Below are positions 46,901-55,805 of a DNA stretch of 64,000 nucleotides, piece after piece. The DNA is taken from positions 907,012 through 971,011 of the forward strand of contig CAVZOY010000002.1 of assembly GCA_963777095.1 (NCBI GenBank), written 5' to 3'. A program made the position numbers and the translations under genes. Each line of letters begins with the position of its first letter. Within the stretch, counting starts at the first letter, position 1. This stretch comes from CAVZOY01 sp963777095. GTDB lineage: Bacteria > Actinomycetota > Actinomycetes > Mycobacteriales > Geodermatophilaceae. The notes under the pieces were generated by a model. The model saw only the letters and a program-made list of their open reading frames with translations, was not told the DNA's origin and did no database searches.

Positions 46901-48458
46901 AGCGCGCCCGCGACGCCGCCGGCCTCGAGGTACCCGGCCAGGGTCAGCCGGTCTCCACGGCGCCGTTCCCAGGTGCCGACCAGGGCGGTCGAGAGGAGCG
47001 GCAGCGCCCCGGGCCGGCCTCGGACGTCGGCCACGACCGCGTCCACCAGGTCCGGCTCCACGTCGAGGCCGACGGCGGCCGCGGGCTCGACCACCACCTC
47101 GCGCAGTTCGTCGTCGGTGAGCGACGGGACGAGGACCACCCCGGACCCCACGCGCTCGGCCAGGGCCGTGTGCTCGGCGAGCAGGCCGACGTGGTCGCCC
47201 CGCACCACCACGACGCAGCGGACGACGATCCCGTCGGCGAGCAGGCCCAGCACGGTGTCGAGGAAGGCGGTCCGCTCGGCGGGGTCCACACCGGGCGCCC
47301 ACAGCTCCTCGAACTGGTCGCAGACCAGCAGGACGGGCCCGTCGGGCGGCGTCTCACCGGTCAGCTCCGCCAGCGCGTCGACCGGGCGCCGTCCGGGCGT
47401 CAGGACGACGGCGCGCCAGCCGGCGCTGCCCGGGAGTGCGTCCCGCGCCAGCGCCGGGACGAGCCCCGCCCGGACGACGGACGACTTGCCGGCACCGCTC
47501 GGCCCCGAGACGACCAGCAACGGGGCGTCCACCAGCCGCGCCACCAGGTGGGTGACCAGCCGGCTCCGGCCGCGGAACAGCGCGGCGTCGGTCGCCTCGT
47601 AGGTGGCCAGCCCCTTGTACGGGCAGGTGGCGACGTCCGGTGGAGCGGGGATCGGCGGACGGGGAGGTGACGGCGCCCGGCGGGAGGCAGCATCGAGCGC
47701 GGGGTCCTGCGCGAGGACCGCCGCCTCGACCGCCCGCAGCCGCGGGCCGGGATCGGTCCCCAGCTCCTCCGCGAGCACCCGGCGGGCCCGCTGTGCGGCG
47801 GCCAGCGCGTCGCCCTGCCGGCCGCAGCGGTACAGCGCCAGCACGAGCAGCCGCCACCACTCCTCCTGCAGCGGGTCGCCGGCGAGCCGGCGCTCCAGCT
47901 CCGGAACGACCTCGGCGTCCTCGCCGAGCGCGAGGCGGGCCTCCAGCAGCGCGGTGGTCGGCGCCGGTCCGGACCTCGGCGAGCCTCCGGCGCTCGGTGT
48001 CGGCGAAGGCCGCGTCCGGCCAGTCCGCGTACGGCTCGCCCCGCCAGAGGTCGAGCGAGGCCGACAGCGCCCGCACCGCCCCGGCGGCGTCCCCGGCGAC
48101 GAGCAGCGCCCGGCCGCGGGCGGCCAGATCGGTGAACCGCAGCGCGTCGACGTCGTCCCGGTCCGCCGCGAGCGAGTAGCCCGTCCCCCGTCGCAGGATG
48201 TAGCGCCCGGTCGAGCCGCGAGGGCGCTCGGGCTCGAGGGCGCTGCGCAGATGGACGAGGTGGACCAGCAGCGAGCTCCGGGCGCTCGCCGGGCGGTCGC
48301 TGTTCCACAGCGTCTCGACGATGCGGTCGGTGCTCACGACGTCCGGCGTGTCCGCCGCCAGCGACGGCCAGCAGCAGACGCTCCTTGGCCCCCGGCACCG
48401 TCACCGGGTCACCGGTGTCGCCTCGGACCTCCAGCGGTCCGAGGACCGCGATGCGCAT
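43948..48458 (-). CDS. Copy B: BTAD - nSTAND1 ATPase - transmembrane - WD40 regulator (many frameshifts)
   Basis: Close duplicate of copy A, about 90 percent identical by eye over the first 300 bases. ATG 48458 reads RIAVLGPLEVRGDTGDPVTV; a break near 48365 interrupts the winged helix, which resumes as MSTDRIVETLWNSDRP. BTAD (LDLWRGEPYADWPDAAF), CPYKGLATYEATDAALF, Walker A SGPSGAGKSSVVRAG and Walker B VLLVCDQFEELWAPG follow in an open stretch (47844-46870). The transmembrane helix (LGLAAVLVVALVAAVLAVRS) and propeller lie in shifting frames, with the tail DLTRAEWDRYLPD...PTCSDLG ending at 43948. Around ten frame changes (near 48365, 47960, 46860, 46460, 46200, 46060, 45880, 45340, 44980, 44865, 44750, 44390, 44045). 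Function inferred from domains: ATP-dependent, membrane-tethered transcriptional activator. Confidence 0.75.
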
Positions 48459-48464
48459 CCTGCG

Positions 48465-48470
48465 ACGCTA
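48465..48470 (-). promoter_or_regulatory. -10 element of copy B, leaderless type
   Basis: TAGCGT, six bases before the ATG at 48458. Confidence 0.6.
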
Positions 48471-48551
48471 GACCCGCCGGAGCACGTGCAGACGGCCCCC
48501 GAACACGCCTCACAGAGCTAACTGCTCCGAGCGCGACCGGGAGAAGCCGGA

Positions 48552-48591
48552 TAGCAGGCGGTCCGCAGCCGGACGGCAGGCCCGTGCCGCT
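48552..48591 (+). promoter_or_regulatory. Operator-like array B: heptamers with 11-bp period
   Basis: TAGCAGG, CCGCAGC and CGGCAGG start at 48552, 48563 and 48574; a degenerate TGCCGCT follows at 48585. Aligned on the hairpin, these match array A positions exactly (offset 5016 bases throughout). Confidence 0.6.
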
Positions 48592-48605
48592 GCGCTGGTG
48601 GCGTC

Positions 48606-48622
48606 GCCGGGATCCGCCCGGC
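48606..48622 (+). promoter_or_regulatory. Leader inverted repeat B (GCCGGG-N5-CCCGGC)
   Basis: Arms around ATCCG, 24 bases before the ATG of the small secreted gene and just upstream of its AGGAGG. Confidence 0.6.
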
Positions 48623-48646
48623 GCCGCTGCCAGGAGGCATCCGGTC

Positions 48647-48901
48647 ATGTCCGCTCGCACGCTCCCGATCCGCCGCACCGCCGTCTCCGTGGTCGCCGTC
48701 CTCGCGACCCTCGTCCTCGGCCCGTCCGTCGCCGCCGCCGACCCGCCTGCGCTCAACCGCGACCAGTGCTCCGTCTCCCTCGCGCGTGCCGGACACTGGC
48801 CCGGCGGCATGGAGACCTCCACGGGCACCGTGCGGTTCGTCTCCGACGCCTACGACCGCTACCTCTCGGCGCAGCCGCCCTGCTCGTCCGCCGCGGGCTG
48901 A
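48647..48901 (+). CDS. Small secreted protein paired with copy B
   Basis: 84 residues from ATG 48647, AGGAGG nine bases upstream, one clean frame. Signal peptide SARTLPIRRTAVSVVAVLATL ending at about SVAAADPP. The mature chain of roughly 55 residues has two cysteines (NRDQCSVSL and QPPCSSAAG), aromatic residues (RFVSDAYDRYL) and no known domain. The cysteine spacing suggests one disulfide outside the cell. The gene is divergent from copy B (188 bases between starts) and convergent with copy C. Its role as ligand or effector of copy B is a hypothesis from gene pairing. Confidence 0.7.
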   Translation: MSARTLPIRRTAVSVVAVLATLVLGPSVAAADPPALNRDQCSVSLARAGHWPGGMETSTGTVRFVSDAYDRYLSAQPPCSSAAG

Positions 48902-48919
48902 CCGACCCCGGCGCGGCCC

Positions 48920-48950
48920 GCCGCCCACCGGCCGACCGGCCGGGGGCGGC
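48920..48950. terminator. Hairpin between small gene B and copy C
   Basis: GCCGCCC (48920-48926) pairs with GGGCGGC (48944-48950); the intervening ACCGGCCGACCGGCCG can fold on itself. Located between convergent stops. Confidence 0.5.
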
Positions 48951-48959
48951 GGTGCGTCG

Positions 48960-51900
48960 TCATCCCAGGTCGGAGCAGGTGGGGACGCGGTCCCGCCCGG
49001 GGAGGTAGCGCGCCCACTCGGTGGGAGTGAGGTCGCGGCCCACGATCGCGCAGGCCTGCTCGAGCCACGTCGACGGGTCCATGGAGTAGCGCCGGCCGGA
49101 CCGGTCCCCACTGAGGACGACCAGCTGGTCGTCCTCTCCCACGACGAGGTGCGCGAAGCCCTCGCCCGGCTCGGTGGATGCGCGCAGCGGCCGTGCCCGC
49201 ACGAGCCCGCGATCCACGTCGAACAACGACACGGTCCCCTCGCCTCCCGACGTGACGATCGTCCGGTCGTCCGCCAGCCATTCGGCCTGCATCAGCCCCC
49301 CGTCGTGCACCGTGGCCGGTGCCCGCGACGGCTCCCACGTCGCGGTGTCCCAGACGTGAAGGAGCCCGAACCCGCCGCCTCCGGCGAGCAGTCGCCCGTC
49401 GTTCGAGAACGACATGTCGGTGACCGAGTCGTCATCCGGGACCGTCACGGACCGGAGGAGCCGGAGGTTGGCGGCGTCCAGGATCACCATCTCCGAGAAG
49501 TTGGAACTGGAGACGGCGAGCACCGTGCCGTCGGGGCTCGGCTCGATGACCTGAGCTGCCCCCGGGATGTCGATGAGCGGGAGTTCCGGCCGCCACGTGG
49601 TCGTGTTCACCGGGACGAGGAATCCACGGCCTCCGCTCTCGCCCCCGAGAAGCAACCGCGTTCCGTCAGGCGTCCAGCCGGCCGACCAGACCAGGAGGTC
49701 GGGAGGGAGTCTGCCGTCCACGGTCCGGCCCGGCGGCACGAGGCGGGCGACGACCTCGCGGGTGTGCGTGTCGAGGACGGTGGTGCCGTGTGCCCAGGTG
49801 ACGGCGACCATGCTGCGGTCCGGACTCACCGCCACGGAGGAACCGAAGAGTGCACCTTCGTGCGTGTCACCGACGACGACCTGGCCGTCGACGTCTCCGC
49901 TCGTGGGATCGAGGAACGTGGCCGCGACGCTGGTCGTCCCGGGTCCCGGCACCGTGTACAGGTCCGTGCGAATGCTCGCTCCGGACCGGGTGGGCGCCAC
50001 GAGCAGGGTGCCGGGATCCACCACCTGGGGCCGGTTGGAGATCCAGCGGTCGGGCAGCGCGGGGAACGGCTCGCCGAACCCCGCGTCGGGGCTCATGTCC
50101 CAGCTGATCACCGTGTCGTCCAGCGACACCGTATGGAGCCGCCGGCCGTCCGATTCCACCTCCGCCGCGACGACGTCGCCGTCGTGGCCGGTGAGATGCT
50201 CCCGCTGCGACCAGCGATCGGACACGGGATCGATGCCCCAGAGGACCACCGTGCCGCCCTCGCCTGCCGTGACCGCCCAGCTCCCGTCGGGCGAGACGAC
50301 TACGTCGCGCACCCGGTCCTGATGGACCGTGAGCGCCTGAGGGGACGTGCCGTCCTTGGCCAGGAGGGTCACCGTGCCGTCCGGCCCGAGCTGCGCCGCC
50401 CCGGACGGGAGCGAGACGAACGCCGGGGGCCTCGCGAACCACGAATCGTCCTGTTGCTCGATAACCGGCGAATACTGCCGAACGGCGGCCTGCGTCCCGT
50501 CGGACAGATCCACGATGACCGCGCCTGTCCCTCCGACGTCCCACAGAACGGCTGACCTACCGTCGTCCGACGCGTCGGCGCGAAGTGCTCTGATGTCCGC
50601 GGGAAAGGTCCCACGGATGCCGGTGTCCCGAGTCAACCCGTCCCGCACGTCGAGCTGCGTGACGTGCCACGCCGACGACGTGTCCGGCTCCGCAGGGTCC
50701 GGCTCGACGACGAGCAGCCGCGCGTGCCGGCCGTCCTCCGTGAACGCCGCCGCGAGTGGCATCCCTCCGATTCGCGAACCCTCCGCGACGACACGGGAGG
50801 TCCCGTCCGGCGAGAGCAGTCGCACCCACGGGCCGCGGACGGCCTGGCCGGCGCAGAGGAGGAGATCCTCGGTCGGCGACGGCGCGGAGACGCTCCAGAA
50901 CTCCCAGGAGCCCGGGATGCGGAACACGGGTCTCGGGCAGCGCCGCTCGCGACGGCGACCAGGCCATGACGTCCTGGCCGACGGCGGAGAACAAGGTGCC
51001 GCTGCCGCCGGTGAGGAAGGCGTTCCGGGCGGCACCTTGAAAGGGGACCACCCGCCGCGCGCGCCCGTGCGAAGCCAGCGCGGTGAGCAATCCGTCCTGG
51101 GTCTCCGGGGTGTCCGCGAGGCGGACGCCCTGAGCGGCGAGCAGCAGGGATAGGTCGAGCGAGCCCGCTGTCGTCGAGACCGCCGCCAGGCGGTTCGCGT
51201 CGGCGAGCAACGAGGCCCGCCCGGCCCGCTGCTGGGCGACGACCGCGACGGCGGCGGCCACGAGGGCGGCGGCCAGCACGGCCGCCAGACCGACCGCCAG
51301 CCGACGCGTGCGATGCCGGCCGGTCGCCTCCCGCCTCGCGGCGGCCCGCGCCTGGGTGAGCTCGGCCTCCGCATGCTCCCGGGAAGCATCGAGGAAGCGC
51401 TGCTCGACAGGCGTCGGCCCGGTGTTCGCCCCCGCCGCCCAGTCCAGCGCGGCGGTCAGTCGGGCGCCGCGGTAGAGCTCGTCGTCCGGACGCCCCAGGC
51501 GCTCCCACTCGGCGGCAGACGGGGCCAGATGCCGTCGGACGGCGCGCCCGGCGGCGTCGTCGTCCAGCCAGCGCGCGAGTCGGGGCCAGGCGCTCAGCAG
51601 TGCCTCGTGCGCCACCTCGAGGCGGTCGCGGTCGACCGCGAGCAGCCTCCTGCTCACGAAGACGTCCACCACGGCACTGCGGGCATCGCCGTCGGAGCCC
51701 GCGAGGCCGAGCTCCGCCAGCGGGACGGCACGCCGGATCAGGGCACCGCTCTCGTCGGTGTCGGCCAGCCGGACGAGCATCCGCCGGGCGGACTCCCGCC
51801 CGGCGTCGTCGAGGGATGCCCACGCCGACTCGGCGGTCTCGGCCAGTGCACCCGCGACGCCGCCGGCCTCGAGGTAGCCGGCGAGCGTGAGCCGGTCGCC

Positions 51901-53364
51901 CCGACGCCGCTCCCAGGTGCCCACGAGTGCGGCGGAGAGCAGCGGAAGGGCACCGGGGCGCCCGCGGACGTCGGCCACGACGGCCTCGACCAGTTCGTCC
52001 TCGGCGGTCAGCCCCACGGCCGCAGCCGGCTCCCGTACAACCTGGCGCAGCTCGTCGTCGCTCAGAGGCGGCACGAGCACGAGCCGCGAGCCCATGCGCT
52101 CGGCGAAGCGGGCGTGCTCGGCGAGCCGGCCGACGGAGTCGCCGCGCACGACGACCACGCACCGGACGACGACGCCGTCGTCCATCAGTGCGAGCAGGTT
52201 GTCCAGGACGGCGGTCCGCTCTCCGGCGTCCACGCCCGGCGCCCACAGCTCCTCGAACTGGTCGCAGACCAGGACGACGGGGCGCTCGCCGGTCATCGCC
52301 GCCAGCATCTCGGCCGGGTGCCGGCCCGGCGTGCCCACCACTGCGCGCCAGCCGGAACTGCCGGGCAGTGCGCCGGCAGCCAGGGCGGGCACGAGGCCGG
52401 CCCGGACGACGGAGGACTTCCCCGCGCCGCTGGGCCCGGACACCGCGAGGAGCGGCGTGTCCACGAGGCGGGCGACCAGCGCGTCCGTGAGCCGGCCCCG
52501 GCCCGAGAACAGGTGGACGTCGTCCGCCTCGTAGGCGCTCAGGCCCTTCCAGGGGCACGCCACGGTTCGGCCCGTGCGGCCGGCGTCCGCTGCCGGTGGA
52601 TCGATGGACGCGTCCTGCGCGAGGACGGCGGCCTCCATCGCTCGCAGGGCTGGTCCGGGGACGGCACCGACCTCGTCCCGGAGCACCCGGCGCGCACTCG
52701 CAGCGGCGGCCAGCGCCTCGGCCTGCCGGCCGCTGCGGTAGAGCGCGAGCATCAGCAGCCGCCAGGACTCCTCCCGGAGCGGGTCCTCGGCGACGAGCCG
52801 CTCGGCCTCGGGAACGGCTTCGACATGCTGCGCGAGGGCCAGCCGGGCCTCGAGGAGCGCGAGCAGCGCGGCGGAGCGGACCTCGGCGAGCCGGCGGCGT
52901 TCGGTCTCGGCGAAGGCGGCGTCCTGCCAGTCGCCGTACGGCGTTCCCCGCCACAGCTCCAGCGCCTCGGTGAGCAACAGGACGGCTTCGGCGGGCTGGT
53001 CCGCCGCGAGCAGAGCACGCCCGCGGGCGACCAGGTCCACAGCGCGGGCGGCGTCGACGTCGTTCGGCTCGACCGTCAGCGCGTAGCCCTCACCGGAGCG
53101 GACGACATATCCACCGTCGACCCCGCGGGACCGGCCGGGCTCGAGGGCGCTGCGCAGCCGCACCACGTGGCTCTGCAGCGACTTGCGGGCGGTGGCCGGC
53201 TCGTCGCCGTTCCAGAGCGCGCGGACCAGCCGGTCGGTGGGCACCACGCGGCCGACGTCCGCCGCCAGGGCGCCCAGCAGGAGGCGCTCCTTGCCGCCCG
53301 GTACGACGACCGGCTGCCCGTCGTCGTCCCGAACCTCCAGCGGTCCGAGGACCGCGATGCGCAT
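48960..53364 (-). CDS. Copy C: BTAD - nSTAND1 ATPase - transmembrane - WD40 regulator (one frameshift near 50930)
   Basis: The best preserved copy, about 1468 residues. From ATG 53364: winged helix (VPTDRLVRALWNGDEPATAR, residues 1-90), BTAD (about 95-250; LELWRGTPYGDWQDAAFAET), CPWKGLSAYEADD near 285, Walker A SGPSGAGKSSVVRAG, Walker B VVLVCDQFEELWAPG, helical STAND arm, basic GRHRTRR then a transmembrane helix (LAVGLAAVLAAALVAAAVAVV) near residue 695, LLLAAQGVRLADTPETQDG, and a beta-propeller with repeated SPDGSWAVTAGEGGTVVLWG-like blades. The tail ACAIVGRDLT...PTCSDLG carries two cysteines. The single break near 50930 joins SRAALPETR to VFRIPGSWEF. The topology implies DNA-binding and ATPase parts inside and the propeller outside; the basic side of the helix supports this. 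Confidence 0.85.
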
Positions 53365-53370
53365 CGCTCG

Positions 53371-53376
53371 ACGGTA
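53371..53376 (-). promoter_or_regulatory. -10 element of copy C, leaderless type
   Basis: TACCGT, six bases before the ATG at 53364. Confidence 0.6.
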
Positions 53377-53416
53377 GACCCGGCCGAACGCCCGTAGACC
53401 GGTCGCGGACGCGCCG

Positions 53417-53456
53417 CCGCAGGCGGATCGCAGCCCGCCGGTAACGGTTCCGCAGG
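53417..53456 (+). promoter_or_regulatory. Operator-like array C: four heptamers with 11-bp period
   Basis: CCGCAGG, TCGCAGC, CGGTAAC and CCGCAGG start at 53417, 53428, 53439 and 53450. The first and last are identical to the first unit of array A. The last begins 29 bases before the hairpin (32 in A, B and D). Confidence 0.6.
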
Positions 53457-53478
53457 CGGCACGGCGTGCGCTGGCGTC

Positions 53479-53496
53479 GCCGGGGCGGCCCCCGGC
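53479..53496 (+). promoter_or_regulatory. Leader inverted repeat C (GCCGGGG/CCCCGGC)
   Basis: Seven-base arms with a four-base loop, 19 bases before ATG 53516 and just upstream of GAGGAG. Confidence 0.55.
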
Positions 53497-53515
53497 CCGT
53501 CCCGAGGAGCCACTC

Positions 53516-54203
53516 ATGCCCGCGAACGACGTCACCGTCCGAAGCGCCATGGCCCTCGTGCTCGGCCTGGCCCTGCTCGGCGGATGCCGTCCGGAGACGG
53601 ACGGAGAACCGGCTCCCCGGGCGACTCCCGCGGTGGAAGCGGTCGAGGCGGGCGCAGCGGCCACGACCCCGGACTGGGACAGGCCGGTCGCCGAGCGCAC
53701 GCCGACGACCTACCGCCTGGGCATCGCGCGTTCCGGCGTCGTGGTCGTCGTCATCGAGGCTCTCGGCCCGATCGACGCCGTCCGCCGCGCGCTCGAGCCG
53801 GCGCTGCAGCGCGCCGTTCCACAGGGACCCGGGTCCTCCGGCGTGCTCGACAGCGCCTACCTGACCCGCCTCACCGGAGGTCGCCTCCGCCTCGAGCGGA
53901 CGTCGGATGCGCCCCTCCCGCTCGTCGACTGCGTCTCGGTGGCCCCGTGGTCAGGTGCCGACACGTTCCTCGGCGTCGCCTACGAGGACCGCGTTCGTCC
54001 CGCGGTGCGGCTCTCCGAGTTCGTGCTGCGCTACCCCACCGCGGTGCAGGCCGCCGATGAGTGCGCTCCACATCCGCCACCAGTTCGAGGACTGCTCCGA
54101 CGGAGGACCCGGAGGGGCGGGCCGCGTCCGGATGCTCGACCTGCCCTTGCCGGACGGCGCGGGTGAGGCGCTCGTCGGCGAGCGGCGTGCGCGGGCCAGG
54201 TAG
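53516..54203 (+). CDS. Lipoprotein paired with copy C (frameshifted near 54055)
   Basis: ATG 53516 with GAGGAG upstream. The N-terminus is a lipoprotein signal (AMALVLGLALLGGCRPETDG) with the lipobox LLGGC, followed by an Ala/Pro/Glu linker and a folded-looking domain (TYRLGIARSGVVVVVIEALG, VLDSAYLTRLTGGRLRLERT, LPLVDCVSVAPWSGADTFLG). After about 54055 the frame loses its GC bias, while the next frame (ALHIRHQFEDCSDGGPGG ... VGERRARAR) keeps it to a stop at 54201-54203, so one indel is likely. Restored length about 229 residues. Much larger than its counterparts at copies A, B and D, but in the same divergent position, 152 bases between start codons, with the same array and hairpin. The 3' end overlaps the convergent M16-like gene. 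Confidence 0.6.
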
Positions 54204-55684
54204 ACCGCGGGCTCGGCTCGGCGCACGCCACGACCGGCGCGGGGGTCAGCCACAGCTCCCGGGGCAGCCGAGCGCGCACGGCGGCGACCGCGCGGCGGCC
54301 GTACCGGTCCTCGTGGACGTCGAGGGTGCAGAGGTTGCGGCCGACCACCAGCATGCCGCGGCCGTCGGCGGAGGGCTCGACCGCCTCGACGTCCGCCCAG
54401 GGCAGCACGTGCACGGCACCGTCGTCGTCGGACACGGCGAGCACCCGGTCGGCCACCACGAGCCGGCGCCGGGTGCGGCCCAGCAGCCGGGCGAACGGCG
54501 GCGGGCCGAAGCGTGCTCCGGCCGGGAGCACCGGCGCCACGTCGCACAGCGGGCGGCGGTCGATGCCGCCCCCGAGCGCGGGGAGCTCCACCCCCGTGGG
54601 GACGGCGAGGATCGCGGTGGCCATCGTCGCGCGCAACGCGGCGGCCGCGGCCTCCGGCGTGACGTCCTGCCACGCCGCCAGCAGCTCGGCCGACGTCCGG
54701 CCGGGCCGGTCGGCCAGTTCGTCGAGCGCGGCGCGCCCCAGCTGGGCGGCGACCGCGTCGTCGGCATCCTCGACGGACTCGAGCCGGCCGCCCACCGCGT
54801 GCGCCACCTCCGCCCACGTCGGGCCGCGGTCGGCGAGCCCGCGGTAGGTGTCCCACAGCAGCCGGGCGACCTCCGCCTCGGAGCCGTCGCGGGCGTCCAC
54901 GAGGAGTGCGACCTCCCGGGCCTCGCCGGCGTCCACGGACACCGACTCGACGGAGTAGCTGAGGCCGCGCTGGTGGCGGGCGACGTCGCGGACCCGCTCC
55001 TCGAGCACGTCGAGCGCCACGTCGAGGGCCACGTCGGCTGCCGTCTCCGACCGCACCATCAGCCCGACGCCGGCGGTCGGTCCCGTCGTCCACACCGGTC
55101 CGGTCTGCGGCCGGGGGCGCGGGACGGGCCGGACCATGCGCCAGCCCTCGGGCAGGGGCAGCCGCAGCCCGTCCGGCTGCGGCCCGTGCCAGACCAGCGC
55201 GGCGTTGCGGCGCACGAACCAGCGCCGGACGTGCGCGCGCACCTGGTGCTCGGTCAGGAACGCGGGGACGCCGCCCCCGGCGACGGCCAGCCCGGGGCCG
55301 GCCAACCGGAAGCGTGCGCCCCAGAGCACCGCGGCCGTCGGGTGGGCACCGGGGCTGTCCTCCGCCTGCAGCACGCCCGTCTCCTGCGCGATGCGGTGCG
55401 TCGGCAGATCGGTCAGCGCGCGGCAGATCCCCTGGAGGAACGCGGCGACCGCGTCCGGTCGGCCGGTGGCCATGAACGTCGTCGTCTCGACGTCGACCAT
55501 GGCGTTGCACTCGAGGTGCGACTTCGGGCAGCGCCGCCATCACCAGGTGCTCCACGAGGTGGGTGATGCCGAGCGTCGCGTAGGTCTCGTCCCGGACGCC
55601 CACGCCGAAGATCAGGGCCGCGCTGACGCGCCCGTCGCGGACCGCGGTGAAGACGGGAACGCCGTCGACGTCGATGCGCTGCAC
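54031..55684 (-). CDS. M16 (insulinase-like) metallopeptidase family protein (frameshifted near 55530; 3' end uncertain)
   Basis: GTG 55684 reads QRIDVDGVPVFTAVRDGRVSA and GITHLVEHLVMAALPE: HLVEH is the inverted zinc motif HxxEH of M16 peptidases. After a break near 55530 the sequence continues SHLECNAMVDVETTTFMATG and PDAVAAFLQGICRALTDLP, the expected follow-on, with the third zinc ligand likely in TGVLQAEDS. The rest resembles the two-domain clamp (LDVALDVLEERVRDVARHQRG, LSYSVESVSVDAGEAREVAL), with a PH-like segment near the end. No signal peptide, so probably cytoplasmic. The C-terminus below about 54240 is unclear because three frames are open. It sits inside the regulator array between the copy C lipoprotein and copy D, and could process exported partners, though that is speculative. 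Confidence 0.7.
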
Positions 55685-55805
55685 GGTCCGATGCTGCGGA
55701 CGACGGCGGCCATCCGGTGCGGCGACACGCGCGAGGACCGCGGCAGCCGGGGCGGCTGGGACGTATGTGCCCTCCTGCGCACCGCCCGGTCCTCCGGGCG
55801 CTGCC

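Noticed and set aside
38978..48458. Calling copies A and B pseudogenes
   Set aside because: Single-copy essential genes in the same window also carry frameshifts, so the breaks cannot be separated from assembly error.
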